64,000 bases of DNA, taken from the NCBI GenBank assembly GCA_945867155.1, contig CAMBHL010000006.1, forward strand, positions 1-64,000. Direction: 5' to 3'. The DNA comes from an uncultured Eubacteriaceae bacterium. Its GTDB lineage: Bacteria > Bacillota > Clostridia > Eubacteriales > Eubacteriaceae. The stretch's first letter is position 1. Each line of letters begins with the position of its first letter. The position numbers and the translations under genes are program-made. This document shows positions 25,085 through 34,287 of the stretch, one piece after another. The notes under the pieces were generated by a model, which was not told where the DNA came from, searched no databases, and saw nothing but the letters and a program-made list of their open reading frames with translations.

Positions 25085-25522
25085 TTACAGTGCCATTGTT
25101 TCTGGCTGTTGTGCCGCATGGGGATGATCCGGGCCTGCGTAAACGCGCAGTTTCTTCATCACCTGATCACCGAGTTTGTTGTGAGGCACCATACCGCGGA
25201 CGGCTTTATAAACGAGCTGTGCCGGTTTTTCTGCCAAGAACTGACGGTAGGCCAATTCTTTCAGTCCGCCTGGATGGCCGGAATACGTTTTGTAAAGCTT
25301 CTGATCCAGCTTCTTGCCTGTTAATCTGATCTTGTCAGCGTTCACGATAATGACAAAGTCGCCGCAGTCAGCGTGAGGGGTGTAGCACGGTTTGTTCTTG
25401 CCTCTCAAAACGTTGGCAACTTCTGCCGCGAGACGGCCCAGCACCTTGTCTGTTGCGTCCACGACGTACCATTTACGATCTATATCCTGAGATTTAGCCA
25501 TTTTTGTGGCATATGCTTTCAT
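25085..25522 (-). CDS. rplM: 50S ribosomal protein L13
   Basis: A 145-residue L13 protein, an early assembly protein of the large subunit. WYVVDATDKVLGRLA near 18-32 and the AVRGMVPHNKLG motif near 110-121 are present. GGAGG stands before the ATG. A long structured leader precedes it (25552-25655), suggesting autogenous control by L13, as known for leaders of this type in other Firmicutes. Confidence 0.98.
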   Translation of the reverse strand: MKAYATKMAKSQDIDRKWYVVDATDKVLGRLAAEVANVLRGKNKPCYTPHADCGDFVIIVNADKIRLTGKKLDQKLYKTYSGHPGGLKELAYRQFLAEKPAQLVYKAVRGMVPHNKLGDQVMKKLRVYAGPDHPHAAQQPETMAL

Positions 25523-25551
25523 CTCATATCCTCCTTGATTGTGATTATTTT

Positions 25552-25655
25552 TTTCGATAAAAGTGGGAAATTATCGAAAGCGAAATGACCGAGTCCAGTG
25601 GGTCTGGGACTCTTGTATCATTTTGTACCTAGGGGCAGAGGTACATGAAAGCCTA
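25552..25655 (-). ncRNA. Structured rplM leader (L13-leader-like)
   Basis: The minus-strand leader forms three hairpins: GTACCT/AGGTAC, GAGTCC/GGACTC closed further by AAATGA/TCATTT, and a perfect TTTCGATAA/TTATCGAAA stem at 25552-25579 close to the ribosome-binding site. Position and layout fit an L13 leader; I cannot confirm the Rfam match. Confidence 0.5.
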
Positions 25656-25661
25656 AAACGC

Positions 25662-25691
25662 ATTATATTATAGATGGCTTTTCATTGTCAA
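25662..25691 (-). promoter_or_regulatory. rplM-rpsI promoter
   Basis: TTGACA (25686-25691), 18 bases, TATAAT (25662-25667) on the minus strand. Confidence 0.85.
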
Positions 25692-25718
25692 TTCTTTTTC
25701 AAAGTTTTATTAAATATT

Positions 25719-26453
25719 TTAATAATAAACCTGGGTCAGCTCCAACCCCTTGGCCGGCGCCGTTACCCCGGCGCGGTTTCGGTCTTTGGCCGCGATAATG
25801 GCCGGCATGGCGTCTTCTGGCAGCTGCCCTGAACCAATGGCCAAAAGCGTTCCCGTGAGAATGCGCACCATGTTGTACAAAAAGCCGTTTCCGTAATAGC
25901 GAAGGATCAGCATGGGGCCAGACTCCTCAATTTCAATGCGGTCGACCCGCCGGACCGAGGTCTTCGCCGACGACCCCGCCGCCTGAAAGCTTTTAAAATC
26001 GTGGGTGCCGATCACATCCCGGGCCGCAGCTCTGATTTTTTCGACGTCCAAAGGATAGCCGTACTGCCAGCTGAAGTCCGCTGTTAAGGGATCTTCGATT
26101 TTCCCGCGGTAGACCCGGTAGGTGTAGCATTTGCCTTTGGCGCCGTAGCGGCTGTGAAAAGCCCTGGGCACTTCGAAGCTCTGCATCACCCGGATGGCCT
26201 TAGGCAGATGGGCATTCAGCGCAAAGGCAAAGCGGTCGGCCGGAATGGCCGAATCGGTCTTGAAATTGGCCCGCTGCCCCCGGGCGTGAACCCCAGCGTC
26301 GGTTCGGCCAGCGCCGTAGACCACGGCCGTCTCTCCAGTCACCTCAAAAATCGCCTGCTTTAAATCTCCTTCGACGGTTTCTGCATTTTTCTGAATCTGC
26401 CATCCGGCAAAATCCCCGCCGCGGTAAGCGATCACAAGTCCTATGTTTCGCAT
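25719..26453 (-). CDS. truA: tRNA pseudouridine(38-40) synthase
   Basis: A 244-residue enzyme isomerising U38-U40 of the tRNA anticodon arm. The catalytic Asp lies in GAGRTDAGVHARGQ (near 47-60), and AFHSRYGAKGKCYTYRV and NGFLYNMVRIL are the other family motifs. It follows ecfT by three bases, the standard ecfA1-ecfA2-ecfT-truA arrangement of Firmicutes. Confidence 0.96.
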   Translation of the reverse strand: MRNIGLVIAYRGGDFAGWQIQKNAETVEGDLKQAIFEVTGETAVVYGAGRTDAGVHARGQRANFKTDSAIPADRFAFALNAHLPKAIRVMQSFEVPRAFHSRYGAKGKCYTYRVYRGKIEDPLTADFSWQYGYPLDVEKIRAAARDVIGTHDFKSFQAAGSSAKTSVRRVDRIEIEESGPMLILRYYGNGFLYNMVRILTGTLLAIGSGQLPEDAMPAIIAAKDRNRAGVTAPAKGLELTQVYY

Positions 26454-26456
26454 GGT

Positions 26457-27281
26457 TTAGTTAAACGGGAATGGCCACGGGTAGGAAATAAAGCGGGACA
26501 GAATCATCGCGGCGGCTGTGGCGGCCAGCACCACATAGGCGATGGTGTCGGCTTTTTGGTATGACAAGACATACATCCGGGTCCGGCCGGCGCCGCCCCG
26601 GTAGCACCGGGCTTCCATCGCCGTGGCCAGCTCGTCGGCCCGTCTGAAGGCAGAAACAAACAAAGGAACCAGAATCGGAATCAGCGCCTTTGCTCTTTCG
26701 ATGAGGTTGCCCGTTTCAAAGTCGGCGCCCCTCGCTTTCTGAGCCTTGATGATTTTGTCGGTTTCTTCCATCAGGGTCGGAATGAAACGCAGGGCGATGG
26801 ACATCATCATGGCCAGATCGTGGGCGAAGCGCTTGATGCCCGGGATCACCGACATGTCCGCTTCCATGCCGTCAGTCAAATCCATCGGCGAGGTCGCCAG
26901 GGTCATAATCGACGTGCCGGTGACGAGGAGCACCAGACGCAGGGACATGAAGATCGAAAGCTTCAGGCCCTGTCTTGAAATGTGCAGAAACTTCCACTGC
27001 CAGAGCACCTGCCCCGGGGTCATGAACATGTTGAGCACAAAGGTCAGCACGACAATGAAGATCAGAGGTTTGAGCCCCCGGGCCACGTAGACAAATGGAA
27101 TTTTGGACAGGGCGATCACCAGGGCCAGAATGCCGATGGCGATGAGATAGCCCACGGGATTGTTGACCACGAAGAGCAGAATGATATACGCGAAGGTAAA
27201 GTTGATTTTGGTCCGCGGGTCCAGGCGGTGAATCACAGAGCCAGTCGGGTAGTATTGGCCTAATGTAATATCTTTAAACAT
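26457..27281 (-). CDS. ecfT: ECF transporter transmembrane component EcfT
   Basis: A 274-residue membrane protein with about five to six helices that couples the EcfA ATPases to vitamin-binding S components. Two Ala-Arg coupling motifs are visible: KARGADF (near 185) and EARCYRGG (near 226). It overlaps the ecfA2 stop by eight bases. As the shared module of group II ECF transporters it should energise RibU encoded at 9.7 kb as well as S components elsewhere. Confidence 0.96.
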   Translation of the reverse strand: MFKDITLGQYYPTGSVIHRLDPRTKINFTFAYIILLFVVNNPVGYLIAIGILALVIALSKIPFVYVARGLKPLIFIVVLTFVLNMFMTPGQVLWQWKFLHISRQGLKLSIFMSLRLVLLVTGTSIMTLATSPMDLTDGMEADMSVIPGIKRFAHDLAMMMSIALRFIPTLMEETDKIIKAQKARGADFETGNLIERAKALIPILVPLFVSAFRRADELATAMEARCYRGGAGRTRMYVLSYQKADTIAYVVLAATAAAMILSRFISYPWPFPFN

Positions 27282-28140
27282 GATGTTCCCTTCCTAATAC
27301 GCGCTCGATTTCATCCCGGGCATCCTCAACGGTAAACAAATCGTCATTGATTTCAGGATACTGCTTTTTTAATGCCCGCATGAGGTATTTCACCTGGGGC
27401 ACCGCCAGGCCCATTTTTTCCAATTCGTCCACATGGCGAAACACCTGGGTCGGGGTATCGTAATAGACGGCCTTTCCGTGATACATGACGAGAATCCGGT
27501 CGGCGTAGCGGCCCACGTCTTCCATGCTGTGGGAAACCAGAATAACGGTGTTGTGCGCCGCTTTGTGCAGTTTCTGAATCTGTCCCAAAATCATGTCCCG
27601 GCCGTGGGGGTCGAGTCCGGCTGTGGGCTCGTCGAGAATCAGCACTTTCGGGCGCATCGCCAGAACGCCGGCGATGGCCACCCGGCGCATCTGTCCTCCG
27701 GACAGTTCAAAGGGCGATACGTCCTTGATTTTGCCGTAATCGAGGCCGACCATCTCAATGGCCCATTTCACCCGCTCGTGAATTTCATCTTCCGGCAGCT
27801 TGAGGTTCTTCGGCCCGTAGGCGACGTCTTTGGCCACGGTTTCTTCAAAAAGCTGATGTTCCGGATACTGAAACACCAGGCCCACTGAAAAGCGGGTCTT
27901 GATCAGGTCTTCCTTCGACTGGTCAAAGATATCCTGGCCGTCTAAGTACACCGTCCCCGAAGTCGGTTCGATAAGCCCGTTGAGATGCTGAATCAGCGTG
28001 GATTTTCCCGAGCCGGTGTGGCCGATCAAAGCGATGAAGCAGCCGTCTTCGAGTTCCACGTTAATGTCCTTCAGGGCTTGAAATTCAAAGGGCGACCCTG
28101 CCGCGTAAATATGATCCAAATGTTCTATTTTCAGTGACAT
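27274..28140 (-). CDS. ecfA2: ECF transporter ATP-binding protein EcfA2
   Basis: A 288-residue ABC ATPase. Walker A GHTGSGKST (39-47), Q-loop FQYPEHQLFEET, signature LSGGQMRRVAIAG (near 145-157), Walker B VLILDEPTAGLDP and the His switch in VSHSMEDV are intact. It overlaps ecfA1 by ten bases and ecfT by eight, so the three are translationally coupled. Confidence 0.96.
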   Translation of the reverse strand: MSLKIEHLDHIYAAGSPFEFQALKDINVELEDGCFIALIGHTGSGKSTLIQHLNGLIEPTSGTVYLDGQDIFDQSKEDLIKTRFSVGLVFQYPEHQLFEETVAKDVAYGPKNLKLPEDEIHERVKWAIEMVGLDYGKIKDVSPFELSGGQMRRVAIAGVLAMRPKVLILDEPTAGLDPHGRDMILGQIQKLHKAAHNTVILVSHSMEDVGRYADRILVMYHGKAVYYDTPTQVFRHVDELEKMGLAVPQVKYLMRALKKQYPEINDDLFTVEDARDEIERVLGREHHV

Positions 28141-29012
28141 AACGCTTCCACCATTTCCCTTATCGTAAGAATATCCTGGGGCAGATCGTACCCGTCCTGC
28201 CGGAGCAGATAAGCAAGTTCTGTCATCTGGGGGACATCCAGTCCGATCTTTTTTAACATGGCCACTTTAGAGAAAATTTCCCGGGGTGTGCCGACGGCAA
28301 CGATCTTCCCATTGTCCATGACCACAATTCGGTCCGCATTGACCAGCTCTGACATGTAATGGGTGATGTGCAGCACCGTCATGCCGTGATTGCGGTTGAG
28401 GTCCAAAATGGTTTTCATGACTTCCCCGCGGCCGTTGGGGTCGAGCATGGCCGTTGGTTCGTCAAAAATGATGCAGTCCGGCTTCATGGCCAGAATCCCT
28501 GCGATGGCGATGCGCTGCTTCTGACCCCCGGAGAGCTGATGAGGCCGGGCCTTTCGGTAGTCTGACATGCCCACCATGTCGAGGACCTCCGTGACTTTCT
28601 CCTTAATTTTGTCCGACGGCACGCCGAGGTTTTCCATGCCGAAGGCCACGTCAGTCTCGACCACCGAAGACACCAGCTGGTTGTCCGGATTCTGGAAAAC
28701 CATGCCGGCCGTCTTGCGGATGTCCCAGATCTTCTCCGCATCCTTGGTGTTCATCCCTTCAATCCAGGCGTCCCCGGAATCCGGAACAATGATGCCGTTT
28801 AATATTTTCGACAATGTCGATTTGCCCGAGCCGTTGTGCCCGATGATGCCGACAAATTCACCTGGATTCACCGTCAAATTGATATCGCTTAAAGCCTGTT
28901 TGGGTTCCTGATTTTCATCTTCCACCGGATAGGCGTACGACAGATTTTCCACGCGGATAATGGGTTCACCAGACGGGCTCTGATGTTTTATATAAGCCGT
29001 TTGCTCATTCAT
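28131..29012 (-). CDS. ecfA1: ECF transporter ATP-binding protein EcfA1
   Basis: A 293-residue ABC ATPase pairing with EcfA2. Walker A GHNGSGKSTLS, Q-loop FQNPDNQLVSS, signature LSGGQKQRIAIAG, Walker B CIIFDEPTAMLDP and the switch ITHYMSEL are present. I start at ATG 29012, preceded by AAAGGA at seven bases; 19 upstream in-frame codons run into the promoter. It heads the ecfA1-ecfA2-ecfT-truA operon. Confidence 0.95.
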   Translation of the reverse strand: MNEQTAYIKHQSPSGEPIIRVENLSYAYPVEDENQEPKQALSDINLTVNPGEFVGIIGHNGSGKSTLSKILNGIIVPDSGDAWIEGMNTKDAEKIWDIRKTAGMVFQNPDNQLVSSVVETDVAFGMENLGVPSDKIKEKVTEVLDMVGMSDYRKARPHQLSGGQKQRIAIAGILAMKPDCIIFDEPTAMLDPNGRGEVMKTILDLNRNHGMTVLHITHYMSELVNADRIVVMDNGKIVAVGTPREIFSKVAMLKKIGLDVPQMTELAYLLRQDGYDLPQDILTIREMVEALCH

Positions 29013-29057
29013 GTAACTATCCTTTACACTCCTATTTGAGAACAATTCCCGCATGCC

Positions 29058-29085
29058 ATTATAATACAAATATTAACTCTTGCAA
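29058..29085 (-). promoter_or_regulatory. ecfA1 operon promoter
   Basis: TTGCAA (29080-29085), 16 bases, TATAAT (29058-29063) on the minus strand, immediately after the rplQ terminator. Confidence 0.7.
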
Positions 29086-29119
29086 ATAAAAAAGACCAAA
29101 GTCCGCAGACTTCAGTCTT
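29086..29119 (-). terminator. Terminator of the ribosomal super-operon
   Basis: A 12-bp stem AAGACTGAAGTC/GACTTTGGTCTT (G-T pairs allowed) with a TGCG loop, then a T-run on the minus strand, 26 bases after the rplQ stop codon. Confidence 0.85.
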
Positions 29120-29145
29120 CTTTAATGGATTTCTCCGGTGTCTTC

Positions 29146-29487
29146 TTAGACCATTTCGATGATGGCGACTTCTGCTGCATCACCGCGGCGGGGTCCCATC
29201 TTGTAAATTCTTGTGTATCCGCCGTTGCGGTCTGCATATTTCGGTGCAATTTCTTCAAAAAGCTGCGTCACGACATCTTCGCTTGTGATATAAGCCAAAG
29301 CCTGTCTTCTTGCATGCAAATCGCCGCGTTTACCCAATGTTACCATCTTTTCAGCCATTCTTCTCACTTCTTTGGCACGGGTCAAAGTCGTTTGGATACG
29401 ACCTTGTTCCAGAAGTGCGGTGGTTAAATTTCTGAGCATGGCTTTTCTTTGGGCGGATGTTCTTCCCAGTTTTCTGTAACCAGCCAT
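29146..29487 (-). CDS. rplQ: 50S ribosomal protein L17
   Basis: A 113-residue L17 protein of the short bacterial type. [18 protein letters not shown] near the N-terminus and [18 protein letters not shown] near the C-terminus are diagnostic. It is the last gene of the S10-spc-alpha super-operon, four bases after rpoA, and is followed by a strong terminator. Confidence 0.98.
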   Translation of the reverse strand: MAGYRKLGRTSAQRKAMLRNLTTALLEQGRIQTTLTRAKEVRRMAEKMVTLGKRGDLHARRQALAYITSEDVVTQLFEEIAPKYADRNGGYTRIYKMGPRRGDAAEVAIIEMV

Positions 29488-29491
29488 TCTA

Positions 29492-30448
29492 TTACTCCTT
29501 CGTTTTATCTTCCTGGCTCAGGGACAGTCCCATTTCAGCAAGCTTGCGCTTGATTTCATTCAATGACTTGCGGCCGAGGTTCCGGACCTTCATCATGTCT
29601 TCTTCTGTCTTCTGAGTCAATTTTTCAACTGTATCGATATTTGCCCGTCTCAGGCAGTTGCTCGAACGGACGGAAAGTTCCAGTTCTTCGATGGACATTT
29701 CTTTGATCCGTTCTTTTTCATTTTCTTCACGTTCGACCATCGTTTCAACGTGTTCCGCTTCTTCTGTGAGGTCGATGAACAGTTTCAAATGGTCATTCAT
29801 GACTTTCGCCGATAAAGACAACGCTTCTTCCGGCGTCATCGTTCCGTCTGTCCAGACTTCAAGGGTCAGTTTGTCAAAGTCTGTTACTTGTCCAACGCGA
29901 GTATCTTCAACCCGGAAAATGACTTTCCGGATAGGTGAAAAAATTGAATCCATTGGCAGGGTGCCAATCGGCATGCCGTCGTATTTGTTCTTTTCAGACG
30001 GTCTGTAGCCGCGGCCGCGTTCCAGTTTCATTTCCATATTCAGGACAGCGTCATTGGCCATCGTACAAATATGCATATCTGGGTTGATGATTTCCACTTC
30101 AGGACCGCAGATGATATCCTTCGCCGTAACTTCGCCTTCACCTTTAGCTTCGATACGAATAATCTGAGGTTCATCGGTGTACATCTTTGCGCACAGGCCC
30201 TTAAGATTCAATAAAATTTCGATAACATCTTCTCTAATGCCTTCAATCGTCGAAAATTCATGACGCACATCATTAATCTTGACAGATGTAATGGCAACAC
30301 CAGGAAGAGACGAAAGCATAATCCTTCTCAGACTGTTGCCAAGGGTTGTCCCGTATCCACGTTCAAGGGGTTCGACCGTGTATTTTCCATAGGTATTATC
30401 TTCGGATCTATCAACATTCTTGATGATTGGCTTTTCGAATTCGATCAT
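29492..30448 (-). CDS. rpoA: RNA polymerase alpha subunit
   Basis: A 318-residue subunit. The N-terminal dimerisation domain (about 1-230) has [20 protein letters not shown] near 30-49; the C-terminal domain (about 250-318) carries [17 protein letters not shown] and [14 protein letters not shown], the DNA- and activator-contacting helices. It assembles beta and beta' encoded at 49.9-57.6 kb. AGGAGGGTATCG precedes the ATG. Confidence 0.98.
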   Translation of the reverse strand: MIEFEKPIIKNVDRSEDNTYGKYTVEPLERGYGTTLGNSLRRIMLSSLPGVAITSVKINDVRHEFSTIEGIREDVIEILLNLKGLCAKMYTDEPQIIRIEAKGEGEVTAKDIICGPEVEIINPDMHICTMANDAVLNMEMKLERGRGYRPSEKNKYDGMPIGTLPMDSIFSPIRKVIFRVEDTRVGQVTDFDKLTLEVWTDGTMTPEEALSLSAKVMNDHLKLFIDLTEEAEHVETMVEREENEKERIKEMSIEELELSVRSSNCLRRANIDTVEKLTQKTEEDMMKVRNLGRKSLNEIKRKLAEMGLSLSQEDKTKE

Positions 30449-30514
30449 AAAATCGATACCCTCCTAAAATAAAAACAAGCATCCAAAACACGAGGGCTCC
30501 AACGGTTCCCTTGA

Positions 30515-31144
30515 TTACTTGGAATACAATTCGACGATGAGATGTTCTGCAATTTCAATATCGATATCTTCGCGTGTCGGTTTGCTGACCACTTTGCCTG
30601 TCATTTTGTCAAAGTCGACTGTCAGCCATTGAGCAACGGCTCTGTTTTCGGTTGCTTCGATGATATCTTTGAACTTGGATGATTTTTTGCTGCCATCGGC
30701 AACGGCGATTTCATCTCCGACTTTAAGTTCGTAAGACGGCACGTTGACGTGCTTGCCATTGACGGTGAAGTGGCCGTGAAGCACGAGTTGTCTCGCTTCT
30801 TTTCTGGAGGATGCCAGACCTAAGCGGTAAACAACATTGTCCAGTCTCTGTTCGAGGAGGAATAACAGGTTGTCCCCGGTAATTCCCTGCTGTTTTTCAG
30901 CAACATCGAAATAATGTCTGAACTGTTTTTCCAAGACCCCGTAAATTCTTTTGACTTTCTGTTTTTCACGGAGCTGCATGCCGTATTCGGAAAGTTTTGC
31001 ACGGCGTTTGCCTGCAGCACCTGGCGGTGTCGGGCGTTTGTCAAAAGCACATTTGTCTTTTGAGTAGCATCTTTCACCTTTTAAGTATAATTTCATGCCT
31101 TCGCGTCTGCACTGACGGCATGAAGCTTCTGTATATCTCGCCAT
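30515..31144 (-). CDS. rpsD: 30S ribosomal protein S4
   Basis: A 209-residue S4 protein, an early 16S rRNA binder. The N-terminus has four cysteines (C9, C12, C26, C32) placed to bind zinc, as in many Firmicutes S4. The S4 RNA-binding domain holds [20 protein letters not shown] near 93-112. In other bacteria S4 represses its own operon; the structured spacer before rpsM could be such a target. Confidence 0.98.
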   Translation of the reverse strand: MARYTEASCRQCRREGMKLYLKGERCYSKDKCAFDKRPTPPGAAGKRRAKLSEYGMQLREKQKVKRIYGVLEKQFRHYFDVAEKQQGITGDNLLFLLEQRLDNVVYRLGLASSRKEARQLVLHGHFTVNGKHVNVPSYELKVGDEIAVADGSKKSSKFKDIIEATENRAVAQWLTVDFDKMTGKVVSKPTREDIDIEIAEHLIVELYSK

Positions 31145-31161
31145 TCTCTGTATACCTCCAA

Positions 31162-31551
31162 TCAGACTCTTCTGCGCTTCGGCGGACGGCAGCCGTTGTG
31201 CGGAATCGGCGTCACGTCGCGAATAACCGTAATTTCAAGGCCGGCAGCCTGAAGTGCCCGAATGGCTGCTTCACGTCCGGAACCTGGTCCTTTAACGTTG
31301 ACTTCAACGCTTCTGAGGCCGTGTTCCATCGCTAATTTTGCTGCCTGTTCGCTGGCCATCTGTGCGGCAAACGGGGTGCTCTTCTTAGAGCCTCTGAATC
31401 CCATTTCCCCAGCGGAAGCCCATGAAAGCGCGTTGCCTGCATTGTCCGTAATGGTTACAATTGTATTGTTAAAAGAAGATTGAATGTGTACTTGACCGCG
31501 TTCAACATTCTTTTTGATCTTTCTTTTTTTAGATCTTACAGCCTTAGCCAA
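31162..31551 (-). CDS. rpsK: 30S ribosomal protein S11
   Basis: A 129-residue S11 protein of the platform of the small subunit. [21 protein letters not shown] near 28-48 and the C-terminal [16 protein letters not shown] are intact. It lies 15 bp after rpsM and 17 bp before rpsD in the alpha operon. Confidence 0.98.
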   Translation of the reverse strand: MAKAVRSKKRKIKKNVERGQVHIQSSFNNTIVTITDNAGNALSWASAGEMGFRGSKKSTPFAAQMASEQAAKLAMEHGLRSVEVNVKGPGSGREAAIRALQAAGLEITVIRDVTPIPHNGCRPPKRRRV

Positions 31552-31566
31552 TTTTCAACCTCCTGA

Positions 31567-31941
31567 TTATGCATCTTTCTTAGAACGACCAACCGTCTTC
31601 TTCGGTCCCTTGCGTGTTCTGGCGTTTGTCTTGGAACGCTGGCCACGAACAGGCAGGCCGCGGCGATGTCTCATCCCGCGATATGAGCCGATTTCGATTA
31701 AACGCTTGATGTTCAAGTTCACTTCTCGGCGAAGGTCACCTTCAACGGTGTATTTTTCATCGAGAATATTACGTAAAGCCCCAACTTCAGCTTCTGTCAA
31801 ATCTTTGACCCGTGTGTCGGGATTGATGTTGACTTCTTTAAGAATTTGCTTTGAAGTTGCTCTTCCAATGCCATAGATGTAAGTCAAGCCGACTTCAACA
31901 CGCTTGTCGCGCGGTAAGTCAACTCCGGCAATTCTTGCCAT
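31567..31941 (-). CDS. rpsM: 30S ribosomal protein S13
   Basis: A 124-residue S13 protein that touches P-site tRNA and forms subunit bridges. [19 protein letters not shown] opens the protein and [20 protein letters not shown] closes it before a basic tail. The start is ATG 31941, with AGGAGG 9 bases before; 22 upstream in-frame codons have no such signal. The 186-bp spacer before it is the longest in the super-operon. Confidence 0.98.
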   Translation of the reverse strand: MARIAGVDLPRDKRVEVGLTYIYGIGRATSKQILKEVNINPDTRVKDLTEAEVGALRNILDEKYTVEGDLRREVNLNIKRLIEIGSYRGMRHRRGLPVRGQRSKTNARTRKGPKKTVGRSKKDA

Positions 31942-32127
31942 AAGTGTTCTACCTCCTGAATCATGTGTAAATATGATCTGAGCTGCGAAGTGACAATAAC
32001 AGCCCATGTCCGCCGGATCTATCGCCTGACGGCGACACGGTTTTGGATCCGAACCTCTCTATCAAAAATGTGTTGTCAGCCGCTTCCACATTAATGATCA
32101 AAATAATGTTTAGGCTTTACCGTATGA
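31942..32127 (-). promoter_or_regulatory. Structured spacer between rpmJ and rpsM
   Basis: This 186-base gap holds a two-part hairpin on the minus strand: outer GGATC/GATCC (32045-32050 with 32015-32019) enclosing a perfect TCGCC/GGCGA stem (32022-32035). No terminator T-run and no ORF follow. It may be a regulatory leader of the alpha operon; I do not recognise a known family. Confidence 0.35.
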
Positions 32128-32241
32128 TTAGCCTTGTCTTTGTTTGTGCTTCGGGTTTTCGCAAATCACCATGACTTTGCCATGACGTTTGATAACTTTG
32201 CATTTTTCGCACATTGGTTTTACAGATGGTCTGACTTTCAT
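32128..32241 (-). CDS. rpmJ: 50S ribosomal protein L36
   Basis: A 37-residue L36 protein starting [18 protein letters not shown]. It is of the zinc-binding type, with ligands C11, C14, C27 and H32, implying reliance on zinc. AAGGAG precedes the ATG. It lies between infA and rpsM, the usual place in Firmicutes. Confidence 0.97.
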   Translation of the reverse strand: MKVRPSVKPMCEKCKVIKRHGKVMVICENPKHKQRQG

Positions 32242-32268
32242 GTTGTTCTCCTTATTTAGATTTGATTT

Positions 32269-32496
32269 TTATGACCGGCCTTTTCCGCGCCACACGATGC
32301 GGCCGCGGTCTAAATCGTACGGAGAAAGTTCAAGAGTAACTTCATCTCCCGGCAAAATGCGGATGTAATTCATGCGCAGTTTACCCGAAATATGTGCTGT
32401 GACCATATGTCCGTTTTCTAATTCCACTTTGAACACCGTATTCGGCAACGCTTCAACAACCTTGCCTTTTAATTCGATCACATTTTTCTTCGACAA
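32269..32496 (-). CDS. infA: Translation initiation factor IF-1
   Basis: A 75-residue OB-fold factor that blocks the A site during initiation. [20 protein letters not shown] and [19 protein letters not shown] are diagnostic. The start is TTG at 32496: AGGAGG lies seven bases before it and it gives the standard SKKNVIE N-terminus. The in-frame ATG upstream would add 11 residues and overlap the KOW gene. Confidence 0.96.
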   Translation of the reverse strand: MSKKNVIELKGKVVEALPNTVFKVELENGHMVTAHISGKLRMNYIRILPGDEVTLELSPYDLDRGRIVWRGKGRS

Positions 32497-32509
32497 AGTA
32501 TATCCTCCT

Positions 32510-32812
32510 TCATTTCTGTGTCGTCCCATTTAGTTTTTGCTGGCCATGCTCATAAGCCAAAAGCGCTTTTCTGATCTCAGCATTCTGCACTTTTTGGCCT
32601 GATAAAAGCCTATCTTTTATATGATACATGACTTTATTTGTTTTTGCAAGATGTTTTTTCTTTTTCTTCTTCGGCGCAGAGATTTTTCTCAGATCGCCGT
32701 CGCATAAAGCAACATGATCGCCGTCGAGAATCCCGACAACGATCATCAATCTTCCTTTATCTCTGCCTGCTTTTGACCGGACAATCTGTCCGATCTCAAT
32801 CTCTTTGCTCAT
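32510..32812 (-). CDS. KOW-domain RNA-binding protein (L14e/L19-like)
   Basis: A 100-residue basic protein with an N-terminal KOW motif, [20 protein letters not shown] (7-26), followed by a Lys-rich stretch KKKKKK near 48-53. Small KOW proteins annotated as L14e-like occur between map and infA in many Clostridia. Its ribosomal or RNA role is inferred from the fold and the neighbours. Confidence 0.9.
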   Translation of the reverse strand: MSKEIEIGQIVRSKAGRDKGRLMIVVGILDGDHVALCDGDLRKISAPKKKKKKHLAKTNKVMYHIKDRLLSGQKVQNAEIRKALLAYEHGQQKLNGTTQK

Positions 32813-32821
32813 ATGCTGTGA

Positions 32822-33577
32822 TTAGTCTTCAACCAATGTTAAAATTTCCGGGGCGCCTTCGCCTGTGATCCAGATGGTGTTTTCATAATGGGCGGCCAGT
32901 TTGCCGTCATTGGTGACCACTGTCCAGTCGTTGTCCAGGGTGTGGACTTCATAGGTGCCAACGTCGACCATCGGTTCAACGGCCAGGCACATGTTCTTTA
33001 AAAGTCTCGGCCCGTGTCCCGGTTTGCCATAGTTTGGAATTGGCGGATCTTCGTGCATTTCGCGTCCGATCCCGTGTCCGACATAATCCCGGACGACGGA
33101 GAAGCCGGCCGCTTCCGCGACCTGCTGCACCGCATGTCCGATATCTGACAGACGGTTGCCCACATGGGCCTGTTCGATCCCTTTGAAAAAGGAGTCCCGG
33201 GTCACGTCGATCAGTTTCTGAGCTTCGTCAGAAATCTTCCCGACGCCCCATGTTCTCGCAGCGTCGCCGACATAACCGTCGAGGGTGGCGCCGAGGTCAA
33301 TCGAGATAATATCCCCTTCCTTCAGAACCCGGTCTGAAGGAAAGCCGTGAACGACTTCTTCGTTGACAGAAGCACAAATCGAATAGGGAAAGCCGCCGTA
33401 GCCCAAAAATGTCGGGTAAGCGCCGTGGTCTCTGAAGAACTTTTCGGCAGTGTCGTTGAGTTCCATCGTCGTGACGCCGGGTTTGATCATGTCCCGGAGC
33501 AGATTGTGGCATTCGCCAACCAAATGGCCTGCTGCCTTCATTTTTTCGATTTCTTTGTCATTTTTGATTGTTATCAT
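32822..33577 (-). CDS. map: Methionine aminopeptidase type I
   Basis: A 251-residue metalloprotease removing the initiator Met. The five metal ligands are in DLGATLDGYVGDAAR (two Asp), GHGIGREMHEDP (His), MVDVGTYE-adjacent Glu and the final ENTIWITGEGAPEIL (Glu), as in the family. There is no N-terminal zinc extension. It follows adk by 37 bp in the spc operon. Confidence 0.96.
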   Translation of the reverse strand: MITIKNDKEIEKMKAAGHLVGECHNLLRDMIKPGVTTMELNDTAEKFFRDHGAYPTFLGYGGFPYSICASVNEEVVHGFPSDRVLKEGDIISIDLGATLDGYVGDAARTWGVGKISDEAQKLIDVTRDSFFKGIEQAHVGNRLSDIGHAVQQVAEAAGFSVVRDYVGHGIGREMHEDPPIPNYGKPGHGPRLLKNMCLAVEPMVDVGTYEVHTLDNDWTVVTNDGKLAAHYENTIWITGEGAPEILTLVED

Positions 33578-33614
33578 TATGCTTCACACTTTCTTATCTG
33601 GCACTGTGCGATTC

Positions 33615-34256
33615 TTAATCGAGTGCCTTGAAAATATCAGCGGTCACGATATCAACATCCTGATCTCCATCGACTGCTTTAAGCACGCCTTTGCAGCGAT
33701 AAAAATCAATCAAAGGGGCCGTTTCTTTATTGTAAACATCCAAACGGTTTTTCACCGTCGCTTCTGTATCATCTTTGCGCTGGACGAGCTTTTCGCCGCA
33801 CCGGTCACAAATCCCGTCTTGTTTCGGCGGATTAAACTTGATGTGAAATGATGCGCCACAATTCGGACAAACGCGTCTGCCGACAATCCGGCTCACCAGT
33901 TTATCTTCGGGTACTTCAATCGAAAGGGCACAGTCAAGGGGCTTGCCGACTTTTTCGTTGTATTCCGACAAAGCGGAAGCCTGGGCGACCGTTCTTGGAA
34001 AACCGTCAAGGAGATAGCCGTCCTGGCAGTCGTCTTTTGAGATGCGGTCTTCAACCAGGGCGATGACCAGTTCGTCAGGCACGAGGTTTCCGGCATCCAT
34101 ATAAGCCTTCGCTTTTTGTCCCAGAGGCGTTTTGTTTTTAATATTGTCTCTGAACAAGTCCCCTGTGGAAATGTGCACGATGCCGTAGCGGTCAGCAATT
34201 TTCTTCGCCTGCGTCCCTTTGCCGGCACCCGGAGGTCCCAATAATACAATTCTCAT
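33615..34256 (-). CDS. adk: Adenylate kinase
   Basis: A 213-residue kinase interconverting AMP, ATP and ADP. P-loop LGPPGAGKGTQ (6-16), DGFPRTVAQA and the LID with zinc cysteines CPNC and CDRC (long-type, zinc-bound) are present. The start is ATG 34256 with GGAG nine bases upstream; the in-frame ATG five codons earlier overlaps that site. Confidence 0.97.
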   Translation of the reverse strand: MRIVLLGPPGAGKGTQAKKIADRYGIVHISTGDLFRDNIKNKTPLGQKAKAYMDAGNLVPDELVIALVEDRISKDDCQDGYLLDGFPRTVAQASALSEYNEKVGKPLDCALSIEVPEDKLVSRIVGRRVCPNCGASFHIKFNPPKQDGICDRCGEKLVQRKDDTEATVKNRLDVYNKETAPLIDFYRCKGVLKAVDGDQDVDIVTADIFKALD

Positions 34257-34287
34257 TTCGTTACGCTCCATTTCATGTACTGTGCGT

